Below, piece by piece: positions 16,926-25,246 of a stretch of 64,000 nt of DNA. Every line of letters begins with the position of its first letter. Within the stretch, counting starts at the first letter, position 1. Made by a program: the position numbers and the translations under genes. Location: positions 344,371 to 408,370 of the forward strand of contig NZ_MXPU01000004.1 of the NCBI RefSeq assembly GCF_002204185.1, in the 5' to 3' direction. The DNA comes from Rhizobium esperanzae (GTDB lineage Bacteria; Pseudomonadota; Alphaproteobacteria; Rhizobiales; Rhizobiaceae). The notes under the pieces are model-generated. The model searched no databases. It had not been told where the DNA came from and saw only the letters and a program-made list of their open reading frames with translations.

Positions 16926-17744
16926 TTACTTCATGTAGGTGGTGATGTCCTCGCCGAACCATTTCTGCGAGAGCTTGGCAAGCGTGCCGTCGGCCTTGAG
17001 CTCCTTCAAAGCCTTGTCGATCCCGTCGGCGAGCGCCTTGTTCTCTTCCGAGCGATGGATGAGCACGAAGGTGTTGTTGATCGCGACCGGCTCGCTTGCC
17101 TGGACGTTCAGCTTCTGCTGGTCGATCACGGTCTGCTCGCCGAGATTCGACGGCAGGACGAGCGCGTCATACTTGCCGTTCTCGACCTCCTTCAGGCGAT
17201 CCGGATAGGGAATGCCGGCACTCGAAGCGGTGATTTCGATCTTGTAGTCGGGATTCTTTTCCTGCCACGCCGTAGCGAACTTGTAGATGCCGCCGCCCGC
17301 CGTCACCGGCACGATCTTCTTGCCGACCAGATCCTTCATCTCCTTGATGCCGCTGTCCTTGCGGCTGTAGATCTTGATCAGGCTGGCGCCGATCGGCGCT
17401 TCCGGGATGAGGAACTGTTTTTCGCGGGCTGGCGCACGATAGTAGCCGCCGGTTGCGATATCGTACTTGCCGGTCGCAAGGCCCGTCTCCTGAGCGATGT
17501 CGGCAGCACCTTCCATCACGAACTTGTACTGCGGCAGCTTGGCGTTGATCGCCTTCAGGACATCGGGCTCGTAGCCCTGCGGTTCGACGCCGATCGCGCC
17601 CCAGGAGAGCGGCTTCGATTCCGCCGCGGTGGCGATCTTGATCGTCCGAACGTCTTCGGCGAAGGACGCGGTTGCGAATGCGATCGCGACGCCTGCTACG
17701 GCGAGACCGAGACCACGGCGCGAGATTGAACTCATGGAAGTCAT
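16926..17744 (-). CDS. Amino-acid ABC transporter substrate-binding protein
   Basis: Periplasmic family-3 binding protein (SBP_bac_3) of about 272 aa with a signal peptide starting MTSMSSISRRGLGLAVAGVA and ending near SFAED. Family features are ESKPLSWGAIGVEPQGYEPD at the N-terminal lobe, GLATGKYDIATGGYYRAPAR, and the C-terminal ADGTLAKLSQKWFGEDIT. The start at 17744 has AAGG nine bases upstream; an ATG at 17753 is alternative. Ligand is not readable, but linkage to a flavin monooxygenase and the nearby sulfur genes hints at a sulfur-containing amino acid or derivative. Confidence 0.9.
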   Translation of the reverse strand: MTSMSSISRRGLGLAVAGVAIAFATASFAEDVRTIKIATAAESKPLSWGAIGVEPQGYEPDVLKAINAKLPQYKFVMEGAADIAQETGLATGKYDIATGGYYRAPAREKQFLIPEAPIGASLIKIYSRKDSGIKEMKDLVGKKIVPVTAGGGIYKFATAWQEKNPDYKIEITASSAGIPYPDRLKEVENGKYDALVLPSNLGEQTVIDQQKLNVQASEPVAINNTFVLIHRSEENKALADGIDKALKELKADGTLAKLSQKWFGEDITTYMK

Positions 17745-17759
17745 TTCAGGCATCCTTTC

Positions 17760-18500
17760 TTACTGGATCGCGCGTTCGGAATTGAGAAACTGAGCGAGGC
17801 GCGGGTTGGAGGGCGTATCGAAGATTTCGGACGGACTGCCGTCGGCTGCGACGACACCTCGGTCCATGAAGACGATGCGGTTCGAGATGTTCTTGGCGAA
17901 CTGCATCTCGTGCGTGACGAGAAGCGAGGTGATGCCCGACGACGTGACATCCTTGATCACCTTGAGGACCTCGTTCACGAGTTCGGGATCGAGCGACGAG
18001 GTCGGCTCGTCGAAGAGCATCACATCCGGTTTGACCGCGAGCGCTCTGGCGATGCCCGTTCTCTGGAGCTGCCCGCCCGAAAGCTGCGACGGATAGTTGT
18101 CGAGCTTGTCGGAAAGCCCCACCCGCTCAAGCTCCTGCAGCGCAATGGCGCGGGCTTCGTCCTTCGACTTGCCCTGCACGACAACCAGCGGATCCATGAC
18201 GTTCTGGATGACCGTCATGCTCTTGAAGACGTTGAACTGCTGGAACACCATCGCGGTGCGTAGACGAATCGCCCGAACGGCGGTCTTGTCCGGCCGCGCG
18301 AAGTCCATCCTGATATCGTCGAAGGCAATCGTTCCGGATGCGGGCTTCGCCAGGTGGTTGATGCACTTCAACAGCGTCGTCTTGCCGGTTCCGCTGGGAC
18401 CGATGATCGAAACCACGTCACCTCGTTTCACGGAGAGATCGACGCCATTCAGGATCTGGGTGCGACCGTAGGACAGCTTCAGGTTCTTGATCTCAAGCAT
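17760..18500 (-). CDS. Amino-acid ABC transporter ATP-binding protein
   Basis: Cytoplasmic ATPase of 246 aa. Walker A is GPSGTGKTTLLKCINHLAKP, the Q-loop is VFQQFNVFKSMTVIQNVM, the signature is LSGGQLQRTGIARALAVKPD (normally QQR, here QLQR), Walker B is VMLFDEPTSSLDPELVNEVL and the switch His is VTHEM. The ATG at 18500 (MLEIKNLKLSYG) is the start; the longer frame overlaps the upstream monooxygenase. The gap to that gene is 8 bases. Confidence 0.92.
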   Translation of the reverse strand: MLEIKNLKLSYGRTQILNGVDLSVKRGDVVSIIGPSGTGKTTLLKCINHLAKPASGTIAFDDIRMDFARPDKTAVRAIRLRTAMVFQQFNVFKSMTVIQNVMDPLVVVQGKSKDEARAIALQELERVGLSDKLDNYPSQLSGGQLQRTGIARALAVKPDVMLFDEPTSSLDPELVNEVLKVIKDVTSSGITSLLVTHEMQFAKNISNRIVFMDRGVVAADGSPSEIFDTPSNPRLAQFLNSERAIQ

Positions 18501-18508
18501 TTCGGATC

Positions 18509-19984
18509 TCAGGTCCTTTCGGAAGACAGTTCGGGAAGCGCTTCGGTCTCGGCATCGAACCACTCGTCGCCGAGAAGTTCCGGCGTGTCGAAGGCCTGGA
18601 GGTTTGCAAAGTGCTTCTCGCGGTCTTCGACGAAGAGCGATCGGACGACGCCGCGCGCCAGGCGGTCGGCGCCCTCGCTGATTGCAGGGATGTCGCCTGT
18701 GAGCTTGCCGTGGCTGAGGGTCGCCGGGAAGTTGAAGCAATGAATCTTCGAAAGAACCGGGCAGGAACCCGGTTCCCTCTCAAGGAATTCGAAAGCCTCG
18801 CCAAGATCAGGCGATCCTTCAAGCTCCGCATTCGCCATCCCGGCCGGCGTCGGGAAGCGGTCGCGCCAAAGTCGGATGTGGGGTTCGAAGACCGCCAGTT
18901 CCGGCCGATTGGTCAGATCGATCTTGAAGCCCGTCCCGAAGATCAAGAAGTCGAGGGGGTAGCTGGCCTTCGACGTCGTCACGACGAGCTGGTCGCCGTC
19001 CTGCTGCAGGCCGGTGATCGGGCTTTGGAGATGAAGGTGGGCCCGCTCGAAGGAACTGACGCGCAGCACGCTCGGACGCGGCGGCGGCGTCTGCTGGCTC
19101 ATGGCGTAGTCGAGGAAGCGCCACTTCCATTCGTCGGGCAGTCCGGCGAAGCCATGGACGACGCCCTGGCTGCCGATGCCGGTGAACTTGTTGATCCGCG
19201 GCAGTTCCTTGCGGCGGACGAACATGTCGAGGCGGGCGACACCTGCTTCGAGCGCGGTCGCGGCATTGTCCATCGCCGACGCACCCGCACCGATCACCCC
19301 TACCCGCTTGCCGCGCAGCGCTGCGAAGTCGATCGCATCGGCGGTGTGCGCCCAGAACCTGCGATCGATATTTTCGGCGATGTCGGGCACGAAGGGGCCG
19401 CCGAGACCGTCGCGGCCGGTTGCGAGAACAACGTGGCGGGCGATAATCGTCTCCGTGCGGCCATTCTCGCTGCAGGCGAGGTCGAGCATACCATCGTCGC
19501 GCGGCAGGATCGCATCGACCGAGACGCCGTTGCGCACCGGCAGCTCGAGCACCTTCCGATACCAGATCAGGTAGTCCATCCACGTCTCGCGTGGCGCTCG
19601 GTCGAGCGCCATCCACGCTGCGCTGCCGAAGCGCGCTTCATAATAGGCCCGGAAGGTGAGCGCCGGCAGTCCCATGGCGGGGCCTGTAAGCTGTTTCGGA
19701 GATCGAAGGGTGCGCATCCGGGCGAAAGTGACCCACGGCCCTTCCTGCCCGGCAGGTGCCTTGTCGAGGATGACATGGTTGGCGACGCCAAGACGCTTCA
19801 GCATTCCGGAAGCGACGAGGCCTGCCATGCCGCCGCCGATGATGACGACGTCGATGACAGGCTGGCCATCAATTTCGCGGGCGGGAACCCACGCCTTGGC
19901 GGGCAGTTCCAGCCAGGAGAGGTCCTGACGAAGACGCGCTTCGAGGGCGTCGAGATTGTGAGGATGTGTGGAAAGGTCGCTCAT
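18509..19984 (-). CDS. FAD/NAD(P)-dependent monooxygenase-like oxidoreductase
   Basis: Flavoprotein of 491 aa related to class B flavin monooxygenases. The FAD-binding Rossmann motif is VIDVVIIGGGMAGLVASGML (residues about 43-62). The NADPH-binding motif is GKRVGVIGAGASAMDNAATA. A third conserved patch is LDFLIFGTGFKIDL, the ATG-type segment before the C-terminal part. It overlaps the LysR gene by ATGA and precedes the amino-acid transporter genes. It probably oxidises the imported compound or a derivative at N or S; the substrate is unknown. Confidence 0.85.
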   Translation of the reverse strand: MSDLSTHPHNLDALEARLRQDLSWLELPAKAWVPAREIDGQPVIDVVIIGGGMAGLVASGMLKRLGVANHVILDKAPAGQEGPWVTFARMRTLRSPKQLTGPAMGLPALTFRAYYEARFGSAAWMALDRAPRETWMDYLIWYRKVLELPVRNGVSVDAILPRDDGMLDLACSENGRTETIIARHVVLATGRDGLGGPFVPDIAENIDRRFWAHTADAIDFAALRGKRVGVIGAGASAMDNAATALEAGVARLDMFVRRKELPRINKFTGIGSQGVVHGFAGLPDEWKWRFLDYAMSQQTPPPRPSVLRVSSFERAHLHLQSPITGLQQDGDQLVVTTSKASYPLDFLIFGTGFKIDLTNRPELAVFEPHIRLWRDRFPTPAGMANAELEGSPDLGEAFEFLEREPGSCPVLSKIHCFNFPATLSHGKLTGDIPAISEGADRLARGVVRSLFVEDREKHFANLQAFDTPELLGDEWFDAETEALPELSSERT

Positions 19985-20979
19985 GCCGGCGCTCCTTCGG
20001 AGATCGCAGCCTGCCCGTAGACGGTGTCCGCCAAGGTTTCGATGCCATTCGCCTCCAGCAGGCGGCAGCCAGGCATCTTCAACGCTTCGAGCCGCGCGGC
20101 ATCGATTACGGCGGCGACGGTTGGCGCTAGCGGCAACGCCGCCGCCGAGATCGCACCGAACAGGAACGGGATGGCCTGGTCGAGCACGCGCATAACGATG
20201 CCATCGAGGGGCACGCCGCAGACAGTCGCGGGCTCGACGATGGCAATGCCAAGTCCTGCGCGCACCAACGAGAGCGCAGTCAGCGAGGCGTTGACGTCGA
20301 TCATGCGATCCGGCGCCACCCCTGCTCGTTCCAGTGCCTCGTCAACGCGGCGACGAAGCCGATAGGGGTTCGCGAGCGTGATGATGCGACGCTCCGCGAG
20401 ATCGGCCAGGCGAACGACGTCGTTCGCAGCGAGAGGATCGTCGGCGCCGATGGCGATCACGCAAGGTGCTTCCGCGATCCAGTGGATGTCGAGACCGGGA
20501 TGTTCGAGCGGCAGGCTCGATATGCCAAGATCGGCCGACCGGGCGAGAACCGCCTGCACGACATTTTCGGCGGCGAGCGCCTGGACGTGGAGATGACGCG
20601 GGATCAGGTCGGGCGAGACGGCCGCCAAAGCCTGCGGCAGGATTCCTGCGGCAAGAGACGGCGTTGCCGCGATGGTCAAGGTCGCGGGCTCGTCGAGACC
20701 GATTGCCTCGGCCCGTTCGCGGATGTGGGTCAGGCTGGCGAGATGACGTTCGACCTCGGCATGGAAGCGCAGTCCGCGCGACGTCGGCTGGATGCGCGGA
20801 CCGCTTCGGTGGAGGAGCGCATAGCCCAGATCGGCTTCCAGGTCCTGAATCTGCCGCGTCACGGCCGGCTGCGAACGGCCGAGCAGCCGGGCTGCGCCGG
20901 TGACGCTGCCGGCCGACATCACCGCCGCGAAGGCTTCGAGCTGCCGGATGTCGAACGGGCTTTTATTCATAGTCAACAT
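19981..20979 (-). CDS. LysR-family transcriptional regulator
   Basis: LTTR of 332 aa. The N-terminal winged helix is FDIRQLEAFAAVMSAGSVTG followed by AARLLGRSQPAVTRQIQDLE, and a periplasmic-binding-like effector domain fills the rest. It is the first gene of the six-gene transporter operon (ATGA overlap with the monooxygenase) and is divergent from the CMD genes at 21131. It probably controls both directions from the shared 150-base region. The start is either 20979 or ATG 20970 (MNKSPFDIRQL). Confidence 0.92.
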   Translation of the reverse strand: MLTMNKSPFDIRQLEAFAAVMSAGSVTGAARLLGRSQPAVTRQIQDLEADLGYALLHRSGPRIQPTSRGLRFHAEVERHLASLTHIRERAEAIGLDEPATLTIAATPSLAAGILPQALAAVSPDLIPRHLHVQALAAENVVQAVLARSADLGISSLPLEHPGLDIHWIAEAPCVIAIGADDPLAANDVVRLADLAERRIITLANPYRLRRRVDEALERAGVAPDRMIDVNASLTALSLVRAGLGIAIVEPATVCGVPLDGIVMRVLDQAIPFLFGAISAAALPLAPTVAAVIDAARLEALKMPGCRLLEANGIETLADTVYGQAAISEGAPA

Positions 20980-21050
20980 GAACCACCGCTATCCATGCTT
21001 TGGAAGCATTCGCTTCCTATGATTTGAGCAGATACTAGATAATTATTTCG

Positions 21051-21105
21051 CATGGATTGCAAGTCTCCATGTGGTTTTGACATAATGGACCTCCACCCTA
21101 TCTAA
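21051..21105 (+). promoter_or_regulatory. Inverted repeat plus sigma-70-type promoter in the LysR divergent region
   Basis: CATGGA (21051-21056) and TCCATG (21066-21071) form a perfect inverted repeat with a 9-base spacer, a size suitable for a LysR dimer half-site pair. Immediately downstream are TTGACA (21077-21082) and TATCTA (21099-21104), separated by 16 bases. They point toward the CMD genes starting at 21131. Confidence 0.5.
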
Positions 21106-21130
21106 ACCGCGAGATGCAAAGGAGCCTGCC

Positions 21131-21613
21131 TTGACGCTCATCGAAACTCTTGCCGCCGTGACACCCGGCTCAGCCCTTGCCGAGGCCATGGAAAAACGGG
21201 CGGAGATCCTGCGCCTCAGCGAAGCCGCCCACGACGCAGTCCTTCTTCCGCGTGATCCCGGTGGGCTGTCGCATGGCCTCAGGGCGGCGCTTGCCGCCCG
21301 TATGGCCCGTCACAACCACAGCGAAAAACTGGCGAAGCACTACGATGAACTGGTGCAACGTGCCGCCGAGGCATCGACAGCGCCGCTCGCCAAGCCAGGT
21401 ACTAGCGCAACCGATGGGCGCATCGCAGAGATCGTCCGCCATGCGGACCGACTGACGGTCGCGCCTCGGGAAGCGACCCGCGACCACATAGAAAGATTGC
21501 GCAGTGCGGGAATGACCGACGCAGACATCGTCCGGCTGTCGGAGCTTGCCGCCTTCGTAAATTATCAGGCTCGCGTCATTGCAGGGCTGGCGCTGATCGG
21601 AGGAAGACAATGA
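21131..21613 (+). CDS. CMD domain protein (Avi_7170-like)
   Basis: Protein of 160 aa with a carboxymuconolactone-decarboxylase/AhpD-like helical fold. It begins MTLIETLAAVTPGSALAEAM and ends RLSELAAFVNYQARVIAGLA. The region where AhpD proteins carry the CxxC is replaced here, so peroxidase activity by itself is doubtful. In many alphaproteobacteria it is paired with the alkylhydroperoxidase-domain gene that follows, as here, with an ATGA overlap. The role is undefined; the pair sits beside a transporter and a flavin monooxygenase. Confidence 0.8.
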   Translation: MTLIETLAAVTPGSALAEAMEKRAEILRLSEAAHDAVLLPRDPGGLSHGLRAALAARMARHNHSEKLAKHYDELVQRAAEASTAPLAKPGTSATDGRIAEIVRHADRLTVAPREATRDHIERLRSAGMTDADIVRLSELAAFVNYQARVIAGLALIGGRQ

Positions 21614-22185
21614 GCGAAGTCGTCCATACCTTCACCACCCAAGTTCCGCGCTGGCAGCCTTACGTCATTCCGGTCGATCTTGAAACTGCGACCGCCGAGC
21701 AGCGGGCGGCAATGCAGGTCACGCCCTCCAACAAGGGCATCTCCCCCTACGTCCTGACGCTTGCGCATGACCCGGAATCCCTCGCCGTCCGCTCACCCCT
21801 GTTCAACCTGATTATGTACGGTAAGGATGGGCTTTCACCGGGAGAACGCGAGCTGGGCGCCACTGCTGCTTCCGTCGTCAATCGCTGCGTCTACTGCGCC
21901 GCCGTCCATGCCTCCCGGTTCATCAGCCATACCAAGCGGACTGATGTGATCGACGCCATTTTCGCCGATGGGCTCGACGCCGAACTCGATGAGCGCCTTC
22001 AAACCATCTTCGATTTCTCAGTCCATCTGTCGACGACACCGCCGGAAGCAACGCAAGCTGACGCGCAGGCGCTGACGGACGTCGGTCTTTCCGAGCTTGA
22101 AGCCCTGGACCTCGTGTTATCGTCCGCCATATTCGGCTGGGCGAACCGCCTGATGCATACGCTCGGCGAACCAGTAAAGGACTAG
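21610..22185 (+). CDS. Alkylhydroperoxidase domain protein (Avi_7169-like)
   Basis: Peroxidase-related protein of 191 aa. It has the AhpD-type redox motif VNRCVYCAAVHASRFISHTK (C93, C96, H100) in the core helical domain. It starts MSEVVHTFTTQVPRWQPYVI and ends AIFGWANRLMHTLGEPVKD, the usual tail of this family. It is translated together with the upstream CMD partner. Probable thiol-dependent peroxidase or reductase; physiological substrate unknown. Confidence 0.85.
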   Translation: MSEVVHTFTTQVPRWQPYVIPVDLETATAEQRAAMQVTPSNKGISPYVLTLAHDPESLAVRSPLFNLIMYGKDGLSPGERELGATAASVVNRCVYCAAVHASRFISHTKRTDVIDAIFADGLDAELDERLQTIFDFSVHLSTTPPEATQADAQALTDVGLSELEALDLVLSSAIFGWANRLMHTLGEPVKD

Positions 22186-22232
22186 ACATTTCCGGGTTAG
22201 CTTGAAGCATTCTGTTGGATTCGGCGTAGGCG

Positions 22233-22715
22233 TCACCGCATGCGCATCAGGTCCACAGCGCGATTGCTGATGATTGCTTCCATCGAAAAATAGCCGGTCA
22301 CTGTCGCAAGATTGAAGTTCGTTATCAGCTTCTGGTAGAAAGCGTCATAGCCCGACATTCCTTTGGTGATGACCTTGATCAGGTAGTCCCAGTCGCCGCC
22401 TATTCGGTAGAAATCGACGACTTCCGGCATCCGTTCGACGTGCTTGCGAAAATCTTCCGACCATTCCTTTGAATGATGGCGAGTTCGGATCATGACGATC
22501 ACCGTGAGATCATAACCGAGCGCTTCGAAATCGATGGAGGCGCGCGATCCTTTGATGACACCTGTCGCATAAAGGCGCTGAAGCCGGCGCCAGCAAGCAT
22601 TCTGCGACAGTCCGACTTGCTCGGCCAAGTCACGTTGAGAAAGCGAAGAATCCTGCTGCATGCACGTCAGAATTCTCAGATCAATTTCGTCGATTTTTAA
22701 ACTGTTATCGATCAT
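22233..22715 (-). CDS. Lrp/AsnC-family transcriptional regulator
   Basis: Regulator of 160 aa. The helix-turn-helix is DLAEQVGLSQNACWRRLQRL and the C-terminal RAM (ACT-like) sensing domain includes EVVDFYRIGGDWDYLIKVIT. It is divergent from the cysteine-desulfurase-like gene. A Lrp-type regulator beside cysteine catabolism genes is reminiscent of E. coli DecR and related cysteine-responsive regulators, which is only an analogy. ATG 22715 (MIDNSLKIDEIDL) is preferred over the start at 22724. Confidence 0.9.
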   Translation of the reverse strand: MIDNSLKIDEIDLRILTCMQQDSSLSQRDLAEQVGLSQNACWRRLQRLYATGVIKGSRASIDFEALGYDLTVIVMIRTRHHSKEWSEDFRKHVERMPEVVDFYRIGGDWDYLIKVITKGMSGYDAFYQKLITNFNLATVTGYFSMEAIISNRAVDLMRMR

Positions 22716-22811
22716 ATGACCCAATCTTGTCGTATTCGTCCAAAAAATCGGTGAAGTTTTCGACGGTGATGCAGATTAGAATCGTTGTCAAATCCTTCGC
22801 GGAGAATGACG

Positions 22812-24311
22812 ATGCACGAACTGGCTGCGCGCTATCCATCAAAAGAGCCCTCCACTGTTCTCGGCAAGTTCAAGAGTGATCTCAACCGAGATGACCCCAC
22901 CGGCAGGTTCAGGGCGGGGCTGATAGGCTCAAAGGCGAAGGTCGACGGCCCGTTCGGCCCCAAGGACCTCGTCTATGCCGACTATGTGGCTTCGGGACGC
23001 GCGCTCAGACAGATCGAAGAATTCATCCTCGAAGAGGTCCTTCCCTACTACGCGAACAGCCATACCGAGGCGTCCTACTGCGGAGGGATGATGACCCGCC
23101 TTCGACGGGAAGCCCGCTCGATCATTGGAGAGCTCTGCGGAGCCGATCGACAGCATGCCGTTATCTTTGCCGGATCCGGCGCGACGGCGGGCCTCAATCG
23201 CCTGGTGAAGCTGCTGGGCGTCGCCGATGCGATCGCGGCCGGCAAAAGCGTGCGCGTCGTCCTCGGCCCATATGAACACCACTCCAACATCCTGCCTTGG
23301 CGCGAGAGCGGAGCGGAGGTCATCGAAATTGCCGAGGGCAACGACGGTGGTCCCGATCCGGTCATGTTGCAGAAGGCACTTGAGAACGCGCCCGCAGATT
23401 TGACCATTTGCTCGTTCTCTGCCGCATCGAACGTCACCGGCATCCTGACCGACGTCGTGGCTTTCACAAAGATTGCAAAGGCCGCAGGCGCCAAAGTCGT
23501 CTGGGACTATGCGGGGGCCGGACCATACGTGCCGATTGCGATGACGCCCGAGCTTGGCGCCGAAATCGACGCAATCGTCGTGTCTCCTCACAAGTTCCTG
23601 GGCGGCCCAGGGGCCTCCGGCATATTGGTCGTGCGGCAGGACGCGGTAGTGACGAGCAAGCCATCCTGGCCCGGGGGCGGCACGGTGAAATTCGTGTCAC
23701 CCACGGGGCACGATTACAGCGACAGCCTGGAGTCTCGGGAGGAAGCGGGAACACCCAACGTCATCGGCGACATCCGTGCGGCGCTTGCCTTTCTGGTCAA
23801 GGACGCGATCGGACTTGATGCAATCAAGCGGCTGAACGACGAGTACACGCGGCGCGCCTTCACCGCCTGGAAGGACGTTTCGGAGATCGAACTGCTTGGC
23901 TCCACCTCGATCGCACGCTTGCCGATCTTTTCGTTTCGCGTGCGCGATGGAAAGGGTGGCTACATCCACCAGCAATTGGTCACCCGCATGCTCAGCGATC
24001 GGTTTGGCATTCAGGCCCGTGGCGGCTGCGCCTGCGCTGGACCCTACGTGCATCGGCTGCTTTCGATAGACACCCGGACGTCGGAGCGCATGCGGCAGGC
24101 GATCTTGGCTGGCAACGAAATCGAGAAACCCGGATTCACGCGGCTCAACTTGAGCGTCCTGGCATCGGACGAAACAGTTGCCTTCATCCTGGATTCGGTC
24201 GCGCAACTCGCGCGGGACGCATCGTCGTATGTCGCGCTCTACACCTTCGATCCGGCGCGCGCGATCTTCTCACCGGTCGCGTCCGGTCGACAGGAGGCGA
24301 TCTGTGCGTAG
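22812..24311 (+). CDS. Aminotransferase class V / cysteine-desulfurase-like PLP enzyme
   Basis: PLP enzyme of 499 aa. The Schiff-base lysine is in VVSPHKFLGGPGASGILVVR (about K261). The cofactor-binding His stretch is VVLGPYEHHSNILPWRESGA and the PLP Asp lies in VVWDYAGAGPYVPIAM. The C-terminal domain has a Cys-containing loop, QARGGCACAGPYVHRLL (C406, C408), at the position of the catalytic Cys of desulfurases. I start it at ATG 22812 because GGAG lies seven bases upstream; 22806 and TTG 22785 are other options. It overlaps the MBL gene by 8 bases. It likely removes sulfur from cysteine to give a persulfide; substrate unproven. Confidence 0.8.
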   Translation: MHELAARYPSKEPSTVLGKFKSDLNRDDPTGRFRAGLIGSKAKVDGPFGPKDLVYADYVASGRALRQIEEFILEEVLPYYANSHTEASYCGGMMTRLRREARSIIGELCGADRQHAVIFAGSGATAGLNRLVKLLGVADAIAAGKSVRVVLGPYEHHSNILPWRESGAEVIEIAEGNDGGPDPVMLQKALENAPADLTICSFSAASNVTGILTDVVAFTKIAKAAGAKVVWDYAGAGPYVPIAMTPELGAEIDAIVVSPHKFLGGPGASGILVVRQDAVVTSKPSWPGGGTVKFVSPTGHDYSDSLESREEAGTPNVIGDIRAALAFLVKDAIGLDAIKRLNDEYTRRAFTAWKDVSEIELLGSTSIARLPIFSFRVRDGKGGYIHQQLVTRMLSDRFGIQARGGCACAGPYVHRLLSIDTRTSERMRQAILAGNEIEKPGFTRLNLSVLASDETVAFILDSVAQLARDASSYVALYTFDPARAIFSPVASGRQEAICA

Positions 24312-25182
24312 ACCTGATGTCGCCGCCTTCTTCGACGCGCGTACCTTTTCGATTCAATACGTGGTCAGCGATCCGCAAACCAGGGCCTGTGCGATCATCG
24401 ACCCGGTTCTCGATTTCGACGAGAAGTCAGGATCGACAACGACCCACAACGCCGAAATGCTGTTGGACCACATTCGGGACCAGGACCTGCGCCTGCACTG
24501 GATCCTCGACACTCATCCGCATGCCGATCACCTTTCGGCCGCCGCCTATCTGAAGGAGCGGACCGGCGCGCCAACGGCGATCGGGAGCCGCGTCACGGAT
24601 GTTCAGAAAATCTGGTCGAAGATCTACAACTGGCCTGATCTTCCCGTCGACCGCAGCCAGTGGGATCGGCTCTTCTTCGATGGAGAGACCTTCTCTATTG
24701 GGAACATCGAGGTCGGCGTCATGTATTCGCCTGGCCATACCCTTGCCTCGATCACCTACACGGCGGGCGACGCCGTGTTCGTTCATGACACTGTCTTCAT
24801 GCCTGACAGTGGCACTGCCCGTGCGGATTTTCCAGGCGGTAGCGCCAGGTCACTCTGGTTGAGCATTCAGAACATCCTGTCGTTACCAGGCGATACGCGC
24901 CTCTTTGTGGGACACGATTATCAGCCCGGCGGCCGGCAGCCGCTCTGGGAAAGCACAGTGGAACGTCAGAGGGCGGAAAACATCCACGTTGCGCGATGTG
25001 CTTGCGCCGACGCGTTCGTCACCCTTCGGGAGGCGCGTGATCGCACGCTGCCGATGCCGAAGCTCATACTTCACGCGCTGCAGGTCAACATCAACGGCGG
25101 CCGGCTACCGGAACCCGAAGGGAACGGCCTTCGCTATCTCAAGTTCCCGATGGGTGCCTTTCAAGGTTCCGTCTGGTCCTGA
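24304..25182 (+). CDS. MBL-fold hydrolase, persulfide-dioxygenase-like
   Basis: Metallo-beta-lactamase fold protein of 292 aa. Metal motifs are DTHPHADHLSAAAYL (HxHxDH), MYSPGHTLASI, FVHDTVF and LFVGHDYQPGGR. The HPHADHLSAA form and the overall order match the Blh/ETHE1-like persulfide dioxygenase group, which oxidises glutathione persulfide to sulfite. It starts with GTG at 24304, eight bases inside the previous gene, directed by a near-perfect ribosome site (AGGAGG) four bases upstream. Between a desulfurase-like enzyme and a sulfite-exporter family protein, a persulfide-oxidising role is consistent. Confidence 0.83.
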   Translation: MRRPDVAAFFDARTFSIQYVVSDPQTRACAIIDPVLDFDEKSGSTTTHNAEMLLDHIRDQDLRLHWILDTHPHADHLSAAAYLKERTGAPTAIGSRVTDVQKIWSKIYNWPDLPVDRSQWDRLFFDGETFSIGNIEVGVMYSPGHTLASITYTAGDAVFVHDTVFMPDSGTARADFPGGSARSLWLSIQNILSLPGDTRLFVGHDYQPGGRQPLWESTVERQRAENIHVARCACADAFVTLREARDRTLPMPKLILHALQVNINGGRLPEPEGNGLRYLKFPMGAFQGSVWS

Positions 25183-25246
25183 GCAACCCGATTACGGCAC
25201 CTCGTCCGCTGACTGAACATTCTGTGCTCACGCAGGATCCTGAAAA

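Noticed and set aside
22725..22811. Riboswitch before the desulfurase-like gene
   Set aside because: The divergent gap is under 90 bases and shows no SAM, SAH or other known aptamer pattern.
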